Origin: an uncultured Treponema sp.
GTDB taxonomy: Bacteria; Spirochaetota; Spirochaetia; Treponematales; Treponemataceae
Length of the DNA stretch: 9,169 nucleotides
Reading direction: 5' to 3'
Assembly (NCBI GenBank): GCA_946538795.1
Contig: CAMNGY010000029.1
Location: 1-9,169, forward strand
The position numbers were made by a program, and so were the translations under genes. The notes under the pieces are model-generated. The model did no database searches. It was not told the origin of the DNA and saw nothing but the letters and a program-made list of their open reading frames with translations. Below, one piece after another: positions 1 to 5,297 of the stretch; position 1 is the stretch's first letter; every line of letters begins with the position of its first letter.

Positions 1-80
1 GATTCGTGTCTTCCAGGAAGGGGGGCGACGGGGCCGTGCGCGAGGTGATAGAAAAGCTTGTCCATATTCCAATTGAATGA
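1..80 (+). CDS. 3' end of an upstream gene, possibly a surface-polysaccharide enzyme (partial)
   Basis: Only the last 25 codons are present, read from position 3 to a TGA at 78-80. They give a charged, helix-like tail ending KGGDGAVREVIEKLVHIPIE. Of the three forward frames this has the most protein-like composition. A terminator downstream at 269-309 is consistent with a + strand gene ending here. The DG-A-x-REVIEKL pattern resembles the C-terminal helix of CDP-glycerol glycerophosphotransferases or UDP-sugar epimerases, but this is too little sequence for an assignment. The neighbouring gene carries a glycosyltransferase domain, so a role in glycan assembly is plausible by context only. Confidence 0.45.
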   Translation, partial: FVSSRKGGDGAVREVIEKLVHIPIE

Positions 81-90
81 AAGCGCCCCC

Positions 91-222
91 GGCAATAAGG
101 CAGAGCGGCTCCGGCAATAAGGCAGAGCCACTCCGGCAACAAGGCAGAGCGGCTCCGGCAACAAGGCAGAGCGGCTCCGGCAATAAGGCAGAGCGCCTCC
201 AGCAATAAGACAGGCCGGGCCC
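91..222. repeat. Six tandem copies of a 22-bp repeat (minisatellite)
   Basis: Uninterrupted 22-bp units start at 91, 113, 135, 157, 179 and 201. Each begins GGCAAYAAGGCAGAGC and ends in a variable GGCTCC-like hexamer. Units 3 and 4 (135-178) are identical. Units 1, 2 and 5 differ from them by one to three bases, and unit 6 has diverged most (AGCAATAAGACAGGCC). A partial seventh unit (GGCAACTTGCC) starts at 223, and a degenerate half-unit precedes 91. The array starts 11 bp after the upstream stop codon and ends before the terminator at 269-309, so it should be transcribed as 3' UTR. The unit length is not a multiple of three, and four of the units contain an in-line TAA, so it is not a peptide repeat. 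The near-palindrome GAGCGGCTC in each unit could allow pairing between units in RNA. Confidence 0.93.
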
Positions 223-268
223 GGCAACTTGCCGCTCATACATTCACACATGCTCATCCTTATCAGTG

Positions 269-309
269 AAAGCCAGCACCGGTCCGCCGGGCGCTGGCTT
301 TTTTGTTTT
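269..309 (+). terminator. Strong intrinsic terminator for the upstream gene
   Basis: The arms AAAGCCAGC (269-277) and GCTGGCTTT (293-301) pair perfectly over 9 bp. A CCGG/CCGG mini-stem lies inside the loop. A T-rich tail (TTTTTTGTTTTC) runs through about 309. The orientation fits the gene ending at 80. Because it lies inside the open frame that runs from 229, it argues that the true start of the next gene is further downstream. Confidence 0.88.
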
Positions 310-547
310 CCGCCCTTCTGTCTCAATTTTCCCGCGCGTTTTCCCTGTTCCCTGCCCCCTGCCGCCGGCCCCCTGCGTTTTCCCGCCAGGACCTGTTCCG
401 GCCGCTCCCTGCCGCGCCGCATATCACTCTTCTTGTCGCGCCGCCCGGATCCGTCCCTTTCGCACTGTCCCCTGCCTGCCGGCGCTGTTTCCCCCAGCCA
501 ACGCGCACTGCCCCACGCACAAGCCCTGCAAGCCTCCGTACGCATCC
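310..547 (+). other. Pyrimidine-rich non-coding segment
   Basis: This roughly 240-bp stretch has no convincing gene. By hand count over 301-480, about 135 of 180 bases are C or T, and only about 9 are A. Short words such as CCCTGCC and CCCTGTTCC recur. The open frame across it encodes a Pro/Arg/Ser/Leu-rich peptide with no recognisable domain, as expected from chance translation of C-rich DNA. A C-rich, G-poor transcript is the usual character of a Rho loading site, so it may back up the intrinsic terminator just upstream. That function is inference. Confidence 0.5.
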
Positions 548-576
548 TTGCCGACAAGGCTCCTTTCCATTATAAT
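548..576 (+). promoter_or_regulatory. Promoter of the GNAT-glycosyltransferase gene (leaderless type)
   Basis: The -35 box TTGCCG (548-553) is followed by a 17-bp spacer and a perfect -10 box, TATAAT (571-576). The ATG at 586 begins only 9 nt after the -10 box. Transcription starting about 7 nt past the -10 would leave a leader of 0-3 nt. No Shine-Dalgarno sequence lies before the ATG. This promoter is the main reason for choosing 586 over 229 as the start. Confidence 0.72.
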
Positions 577-585
577 GTCTTTCCT

Positions 586-2652
586 ATGGTTCGAATCGCG
601 GCGGAGGAAGCCGGGCCGGAAGAGGACGCGCAGGTAACGCCTGACGTGATCCAGAACCGCTTCGGCTCGCTTTACGGTACATACACGCTCCTTGAGCTGG
701 AGGACGGAGGCAGAAGGCTCCTTGTCCCCCTCCATGTCGAAGGAAAGGAGGCCAGGCTGGGCCTGTTCCTTTCGGATGCCTCCACCGCATCCCTTGAGGA
801 GCTCTGCGCTTTCGTGTTCGCCCGCTTCCATGTAAAGCGCATAAGCTGGGACTGCTCCCTGAATCCGCTGGGCAAGAGATACGTCCGCCGGAACCATCCC
901 GCAAACCACTGGAAGGTCCCACTCCCCGCAACCGCTGAGGAGCTTTGGGGCAGGATGTCGCGGAAGTCCCGCTACAACAGGCGGCGGGAAGAGAAAATCC
1001 TTCTGGAGAGGCTGGGCACGGGCAGCGGGCCTGACGGCAGCAGGGGCAAAGCGGATGAAACAAATGAAGTCGTTACGGCGGATGCGCCCGGCAAACAAGA
1101 GCTTGTCATGACCGAATACGCGGGGGCTGGCAGCATACCGGTTTCCGTCGTCAAGGCTTTCTTTGACTTCAAGCGCGTCCTCATGGGCCGCGAATACGGC
1201 CTTTCCCCGGAGGAATACCTTTCGTCCTATCATGTCACGAACGCCTACACCTGGACCTGCGGGGAACGGACAATCGCCATAGTTTTCAGCTGCGAGCAGG
1301 GGCAGGATGTCTTCCTTGAGAACCTGACATACGCCCCGGAACTGGAGGAATTCTCCCCCGGTTTCCATCTCTATGCCCTCGTTCTGGAAAGGCTCGTCGC
1401 GAAGGGCAAGCGCTCCCTCTTCCTGGGCGGGGGCCGGCAACCCTACAAGAGCCGCTTCGGGGGCACGGAGGATTCCTGCTGGAACGTGGAGGCGTACCGG
1501 TCCCCCATCGCCGCCCTGCCGTACTATGCGCATAAGCTGGCAGGACGGATTCCAATCCTGCCCAGGGCCAAGGGCGGCAAGTCCGGCAACATGCCCGGGG
1601 GCAAACAGGAGTCCCCGCATCCTTTTCCCCGCAGCGGCAGTTCTGCCGGCCGGGGCGGCAAGTCCGTGAGCCTTGTCAAAAGGGCCTGCCGCTTTGTCCG
1701 CATCCGCGTCAAATGGGCCGCCCAGAAGCTCTTCTACTCTATCGTGCCCGTTGGCAAGGCCCTGAACACGGAGAAGCGGGATTTTTCCCTGACCATATCG
1801 CTCACCAGCTTCCCGCCCCGCCTTGCCACCCTGCACCTGTGCGTCAAGTCGCTCATGAGGCAGACGATGAAGCCTGACAGGATCATCCTGTACCTGGGGG
1901 CGGACTGCGAGGGCGTTCCCCTGCCCAAACGCCTGCTCTCGCTGACGAAGAAAGGGCTTACGGTGAGATACGTGGGCGGGGACCTGCGCCCCCACAAGAA
2001 ATATATGTACGCGATGCGGGAATTTCCCGGCGACTGCATAATAACCGCGGACGATGACCTGATTTACTGCCGGGACATGGTGAAAAGCCTGTGGCAGGCG
2101 CACGAGAAGAACCCGGGCGCGCTCGCAGCCCACAGGGTCCACCTGATGCGGCAGGAGGGGGGGCGCATCCTGCCCTACCGCGACTGGCTGCATGAAACCG
2201 GGAGCGTGCGCCGGCCGACCCACGCGCTTCTTTCAACGAACGGCGCGGGAAGCCTCTTTCCCCCGCACTGCCTCCCGGCGGAAGCCCTGGACGAAGAGCT
2301 GGCCGCCCGCCTGTGCCTGAACGCCGATGACATCTGGCTCAAGTTCATGCTCATCCGTGGCGGAACCAAGGTCGTCTGGGCGGGCATGAGGACGGGTATG
2401 CCGGACGAGATTCGGATACGGGCCGGAAAGAAACGGGCGCTCATGGACGCGAACCTGACGAAGGACGGCAACGATGCCTACATCGCCGCGATGGAGTCGT
2501 ATTTCAGGATGAGCCTGGCCGACTATTGCCTGCCACCCGGGGACGGCCCTGAATCGTCGCCTCCGGGAAGTCACGGAGAGGGCTATTGCCTGTCACCCGG
2601 GGACGGCCCGCAAGAGAATCAGCCGGCAGCCGTCCCAAACGAGCGCCTGTAA
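586..2652 (+). CDS. Fused GNAT-type acyltransferase and GT-A glycosyltransferase
   Basis: This 688-residue protein appears to join two enzymes. Residues about 1-320 resemble the CelD/BcsL and FemAB-like GNAT fold: a W-K-V-P-L-P strand, then the basic MSRKSRYNRRREEK helix at 124, then FLENLTYAP near 243 and PYKSRFGG at 286-293. Residues about 399-640 resemble a family 2-like GT-A glycosyltransferase: ISLTSFPPRL at the start, an aspartate triad DDD at 489-491 for metal and nucleotide-sugar binding, and NADDIW at 579-584 where the catalytic base usually lies. No signal peptide or membrane helix is seen, so it should be cytoplasmic. Low-complexity Gly/Lys/Ser-rich inserts occur at about 146-170 and 324-365, and a repeated tail begins at 646. 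The frame is open back to 229, but that extension crosses a terminator and encodes no domain. A role in building and decorating a surface glycan is inferred; donor and acceptor cannot be read from the sequence. Confidence 0.8.
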   Translation: MVRIAAEEAGPEEDAQVTPDVIQNRFGSLYGTYTLLELEDGGRRLLVPLHVEGKEARLGLFLSDASTASLEELCAFVFARFHVKRISWDCSLNPLGKRYVRRNHPANHWKVPLPATAEELWGRMSRKSRYNRRREEKILLERLGTGSGPDGSRGKADETNEVVTADAPGKQELVMTEYAGAGSIPVSVVKAFFDFKRVLMGREYGLSPEEYLSSYHVTNAYTWTCGERTIAIVFSCEQGQDVFLENLTYAPELEEFSPGFHLYALVLERLVAKGKRSLFLGGGRQPYKSRFGGTEDSCWNVEAYRSPIAALPYYAHKLAGRIPILPRAKGGKSGNMPGGKQESPHPFPRSGSSAGRGGKSVSLVKRACRFVRIRVKWAAQKLFYSIVPVGKALNTEKRDFSLTISLTSFPPRLATLHLCVKSLMRQTMKPDRIILYLGADCEGVPLPKRLLSLTKKGLTVRYVGGDLRPHKKYMYAMREFPGDCIITADDDLIYCRDMVKSLWQAHEKNPGALAAHRVHLMRQEGGRILPYRDWLHETGSVRRPTHALLSTNGAGSLFPPHCLPAEALDEELAARLCLNADDIWLKFMLIRGGTKVVWAGMRTGMPDEIRIRAGKKRALMDANLTKDGNDAYIAAMESYFRMSLADYCLPPGDGPESSPPGSHGEGYCLSPGDGPQENQPAAVPNERL
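2521..2609 (+). repeat. Duplicated 29-bp segment in the 3' end of the glycosyltransferase gene
   Basis: Positions 2521-2549 and 2581-2609 match at 27 of 29 bases with an offset of exactly 60 bp. The protein therefore carries DYCLPPGDGP at residue 646 and GYCLSPGDGP at residue 666. The segment lies past the glycosyltransferase fold, in a Pro/Gly/Ser-rich tail that is probably disordered. Confidence 0.85.
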
Positions 2653-2759
2653 CTGACGGTGCGCACGGAAACGCCCGTAACAAACGGGCCTCCCTAAATG
2701 TCCCTGGCCGCCCCTGGTAGCCGCCGCCGGAGAGCGCGCAACGAACGGTGCGCCGTCAG
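2653..2759. terminator. Inverted repeats between convergent genes, possible two-way terminator
   Basis: The 103-bp gap between two converging genes is bounded by CTGACGGTGCGC (2653-2664) and GCGCCGTCAG (2750-2759). These can pair with a single bulge; the right arm covers the stop codon of the ATPase gene. Inside is a compact hairpin, GCCCGT (2673-2678), loop AACAA, ACGGGC (2684-2689). Neither strand has a good T-run after the hairpin, so an intrinsic terminator is not proven. The location fits a bidirectional transcription end. Confidence 0.4.
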
Positions 2760-4054
2760 CTTCCCACGCAGAATGCCGCATACAGGGGGACGGATTTTAT
2801 CCCGCCTTCGAATCCGAAATTCCTGGCAGATATGCGGATGCTGTACGCGGGATTGTATGTGTCCGCATAGACGGAAAGGCTCTTGGCCTGGGTGTGCGCG
2901 GCCGACTTCACCTCTATGGGTATTATGTCCTGTCCTATCCTCGTGATGAAGTCCACCTTCGCCTGGTTCCCGCTCGTCCAGTAGTACAGGTCCAGGCCGT
3001 TTGCCACCAGCTGGGAGCAGACGTAGTTTTCCGTAAGGCCGCCCTTGAAGTCATGCAGCATGGGGTTGTCGTAGAGTATGTCGTCAATCAGAAGATCCTG
3101 CATCCTGCAGCACAGGCCGGTGTCGCTCGCATAGAACTTGAAGTCGCCTTCCGAGCTGTTTGCCCTGAGGGGAAGCCTGACGTGCTCCAGGCGGAAGACC
3201 CGCCTCGCTATGCCCGCAAGGCACACCCATTCTATCGCGTCCTCGAACTCCGCCGCTCGCCCGCCGGACTTTATGTACCTGTACTGGAACTTTTTGTTCT
3301 CCTTTGAAAGCTGTGTGCTTATGTTCTGGTAGACCCGCCTCGTCTTCGCTATCTCGCTCTTTTTGTTGTATTTGCCCATGTCATTCTGATAGGACTCAAG
3401 GATTTCCGACTGGAGGATTGAGGCGAGCTGTGCATTGCCGGTCTTGGCGTACTCCGACACGACCGCAGGCATTCCGCCGATGAACAGGTACTCCCGGTAC
3501 AGGGCGAGGGCTTTCTCGTGCAGGGCCTCCTCCAGGGGCAAGAAAGCCCCGCAGCATTCCCTGATTCTCCCCAAAAGGAAATCCTCTTCTTTGGCAAGCA
3601 GGTATTCCTCGAAGTCCATGGGGTACATGTCCATGAACTGGACCTTCCCCACCGGGAAGCTGCTCTCCCCCCTGTTCACAGATACCCCGAGCAGGGATCC
3701 CATCGCTATGACATGGTATTCGTTCGCCTCCTCGCAGAAATACTTGAGCGACGTGAGGGCCTCCGGGCATGCCTGAACCTCGTCAAAGATAATCAGGGTC
3801 TCGCCCGGCAGGATCTGCTGCCGCCTCAGGCCTGAGAGCTTCGCTAATATGGCCTTGGGCGACAGCTCACCGAACAGGGAGGCGAGGCTTTTCTCTTTCT
3901 CGAAGTTGCAGTAGACGGAGCCTTTGTAAGCGAGTCCCGCGAAATACGAGACGATGTAGGTCTTTCCAATCTGCCTGGCTCCCTGAAGGATGAGGGGCTT
4001 GCGCTCAGGAGAATCCTTCCATTCCAGGAGCCTGGACACGATTTTGCGCTTCAT
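2756..4054 (-). CDS. AAA-type ATPase with DUF4143 C-terminal domain
   Basis: This is a complete 432-residue member of the AAA_14/DUF4143 ATPase family, at the usual family length. The Walker A motif is GARQIGKT (residues 25-32) and Walker B is LIIFDEVQ (87-94). MGSLLGVS follows as a sensor-like strand. The C-terminal domain has E342 (LTENYV), D368 (KVDF) and E381/K383 (IEVKS), in the order and spacing of a PD-(D/E)XK-type nuclease core. No membrane segment is seen. Family members are common and often sit alone, as here; their biological role is poorly established, and action on DNA is an inference from the nuclease-like core. The start is fixed by a TATAAT ending 6 nt before the ATG. The gene converges on the glycosyltransferase gene and diverges from the propeller gene. 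Repeated AT-rich motifs overlie its promoter. Confidence 0.9.
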   Translation of the reverse strand: MKRKIVSRLLEWKDSPERKPLILQGARQIGKTYIVSYFAGLAYKGSVYCNFEKEKSLASLFGELSPKAILAKLSGLRRQQILPGETLIIFDEVQACPEALTSLKYFCEEANEYHVIAMGSLLGVSVNRGESSFPVGKVQFMDMYPMDFEEYLLAKEEDFLLGRIRECCGAFLPLEEALHEKALALYREYLFIGGMPAVVSEYAKTGNAQLASILQSEILESYQNDMGKYNKKSEIAKTRRVYQNISTQLSKENKKFQYRYIKSGGRAAEFEDAIEWVCLAGIARRVFRLEHVRLPLRANSSEGDFKFYASDTGLCCRMQDLLIDDILYDNPMLHDFKGGLTENYVCSQLVANGLDLYYWTSGNQAKVDFITRIGQDIIPIEVKSAAHTQAKSLSVYADTYNPAYSIRISARNFGFEGGIKSVPLYAAFCVGS

Positions 4055-4060
4055 GATTTC

Positions 4061-4088
4061 ATTATATATTGAAAAGTGTAAATTTCAA
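4061..4088 (-). promoter_or_regulatory. Promoter of the ATPase gene (leaderless type)
   Basis: Read on the minus strand, TTGAAA (4083-4088), a 16-bp spacer and TATAAT (4061-4066) are followed by six bases, GAAATC, and then the ATG at 4054. The transcription start should fall on or next to the start codon, and no Shine-Dalgarno sequence is present. Motif copy 1 (4071-4086) lies across the spacer and most of the -35 box. Confidence 0.75.
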
Positions 4089-4140
4089 GCGGAAAATTAC
4101 ATTTTTCGACACATGAAAATCTGCGGAATTCACACTTTTT
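4071..4140. repeat. Three copies of an AT-rich 16-bp motif, candidate operators
   Basis: Copy 1 is on the minus strand at 4071-4086 (GAAATTTACACTTTTC). Copy 2 is on the plus strand at 4092-4107 (GAAAATTACATTTTTC). Copy 3 is on the plus strand at 4125-4140 (GGAATTCACACTTTTT). Copies 2 and 3 match copy 1 at 14 and 13 of 16 positions. Their centres are 21 and 33 bp apart, close to two and three helical turns, so all three would face the same side of the DNA. Copy 1 covers the ATPase promoter spacer and part of its -35 box, a classic place for a repressor. Copies 2 and 3 lie between the two divergent promoters. Both are preceded by GCGG. The factor that binds is unknown. Confidence 0.7.
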
Positions 4141-4173
4141 GGCACGACTTTTCTTCCCCGCCTCCTCCCTCCG

Positions 4174-4203
4174 TTGATTCTTCCCCCCGGAATGTGCTAC
4201 AAT
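4174..4203 (+). promoter_or_regulatory. Promoter of the beta-propeller gene (extended -10, leaderless type)
   Basis: TTGATT (4174-4179), an 18-bp spacer and TACAAT (4198-4203) are present, with TGC directly before the -10 box forming an extended -10 element. The ATG at 4211 begins 7 nt after the box, so little or no leader is expected. No Shine-Dalgarno sequence is seen. Confidence 0.7.
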
Positions 4204-4210
4204 CTGCCCT

Positions 4211-5161
4211 ATGTTCGGGATAAAGACACGATTGATGCGGCTTCTGGCAGGTCCTGCCTACAGCTTGAGCTACGCCCCCACGGGGGGAAAGCCGCTCGCG
4301 GACCTGCCCCTCGGAAGGAAGCTGCGCCTGGACATCCCCACCTACGACGGCACGGGGCAGATCGTGCACCCGGACATCTTCTTTGACGGCACGATCGGCA
4401 AGTACGTACTTGCCTGCACGCCCTACCCTTTCACCGATGACAGCCACGAGAATCCCTGCGTCGTCCTGTCGGACGACGGCATCCGTTTCTACGAGGAAAG
4501 GCCGGGCCTGAACCCCCTGGCCCCTCCGCCGGAGAAGGACCACAACGACGACCCGGACATCACCCTGCATGACGGCGTGTACAGCCTGGTCTACCTTGAG
4601 ACCGTGCGCCCCGACTACCAGAACGTCGTCGTCCTGCAGAGCCGCGACCGCCTTTCCTGGGAGCGCAGTGTCCTGTACCGCCAGGCCCCGGCCGGAAAGA
4701 GCGACGACCTGATTGTGTCCCCCGCCGTCATCTGGACGGGGGAAGGCTGCCGCTGCTTTTTCGTCATGGGGAACTACGGGAAGGGGCACCGCATCCTCGC
4801 CACCGGGGAGGCGGGGGACCTTTCGGGGCTTGATTTTGCAGGGGCCGTCCCGGTGCAGGTGAAAGGCATACCGGAAGGCCTCATGCCCTGGCACCTGGAC
4901 GTTTTTCCCGACGGGGGGGACGGCTGGGTGATGCTGCTCTGCCTGGTCGCCCCTGGCAAGGACGGCAAGGGTGGCCGCTACTTCCTGCACGTCGCCCGCA
5001 GCCGCGACCTGGCCGGATGGGTCCTGGACCCTGCCCCCGTCATAAGGAACTGCTACCGCTCGTCGGGCTTCGTCAGGAACGGCATCCTCTACATCTACTT
5101 TTCGTCCAACTTCTGGGGCGACGAATGGCGGACGGGCCTGTACAAGACCGCACTCCCATAA
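4211..5161 (+). CDS. Five-bladed beta-propeller protein, glycoside hydrolase-like (GH43/GH32/GH130 type)
   Basis: This 316-residue protein has the repeated acidic-strand pattern of five-bladed propeller glycosidases and related proteins. Blade-like segments include HPDIFFDG (53-60), ENPCVVLSDDGIRFYE (80-95), DDPDITLHDGVYSLVYLE (113-130), DDLIVSPAVIW (about 170-180), MPWHLDVFPDG (about 230) and SSGFVRNGILYIYFSS near the end. The acidic residues D55 and D116, plus E80 or E130, are possible active-site positions, but I cannot say which are catalytic or whether the protein is active. Proteins of this type occur in surface-polysaccharide gene clusters, which fits the glycosyltransferase nearby. 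No convincing signal peptide is seen: the N-terminus has only a short LMRLLAG stretch. It may therefore act in the cytoplasm on a glycan precursor. It is transcribed alone. Confidence 0.72.
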   Translation: MFGIKTRLMRLLAGPAYSLSYAPTGGKPLADLPLGRKLRLDIPTYDGTGQIVHPDIFFDGTIGKYVLACTPYPFTDDSHENPCVVLSDDGIRFYEERPGLNPLAPPPEKDHNDDPDITLHDGVYSLVYLETVRPDYQNVVVLQSRDRLSWERSVLYRQAPAGKSDDLIVSPAVIWTGEGCRCFFVMGNYGKGHRILATGEAGDLSGLDFAGAVPVQVKGIPEGLMPWHLDVFPDGGDGWVMLLCLVAPGKDGKGGRYFLHVARSRDLAGWVLDPAPVIRNCYRSSGFVRNGILYIYFSSNFWGDEWRTGLYKTALP

Positions 5162-5169
5162 CCATGCCG

Positions 5170-5190
5170 GGGCGGAAGCCGTTTCCGCCC
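5170..5190 (+). terminator. GC-rich hairpin after the beta-propeller gene
   Basis: GGGCGGAA (5170-5177) pairs perfectly with TTCCGCCC (5183-5190) around a 5-nt loop, beginning 8 nt after the stop codon. The following bases are GCCCCGCC, with no T-run. It could be a weak or Rho-assisted terminator, or an mRNA 3'-end stabiliser. Confidence 0.45.
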
Positions 5191-5281
5191 GCCCCGCCGG
5201 ATTCTGCCGTAGCCCGCCCCGTATTTCGCCGCGCAGCCCCCCCATATGTCTGCCAAACCTGTGGCATTGTTGCCGTTTCTG

Positions 5282-5290
5282 TGCTATAAT
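5282..5290 (+). promoter_or_regulatory. Extended -10 promoter of the hybrid kinase gene (leaderless type)
   Basis: TGC followed by a perfect TATAAT (5285-5290) forms an extended -10 element. The ATG at 5298 begins 7 nt after it, the same spacing as in the propeller gene. No clear -35 box is seen at 16-18 bp upstream, where TGGCAT (5262-5267) is a poor match; extended -10 promoters often do without one. No Shine-Dalgarno sequence is seen. Confidence 0.7.
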
Positions 5291-5297
5291 ATCCCGT

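Noticed and set aside
91..222. CRISPR array
   Set aside because: The 22-bp units are directly adjacent with no unique spacers, and no cas gene is present.
229..585. N-terminal extension of the fusion gene back to an ATG at 229 (807 residues)
   Set aside because: It crosses a strong intrinsic terminator (269-309) and the promoter at 548-576, and the extra 119 residues are Pro/Arg/Ser-rich with no domain. The ATG at 586 directly follows a perfect -10 box.
424..2223. 599-residue minus-strand open frame
   Set aside because: It is antisense to the fusion gene, has no recognisable domain and runs through the promoter and C-rich segment; long antisense frames are expected in GC-rich DNA.
2894..3307. 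137-residue plus-strand open frame inside the ATPase gene
   Set aside because: It overlaps the well-supported ATPase coding sequence on the other strand and shows no domain or promoter.
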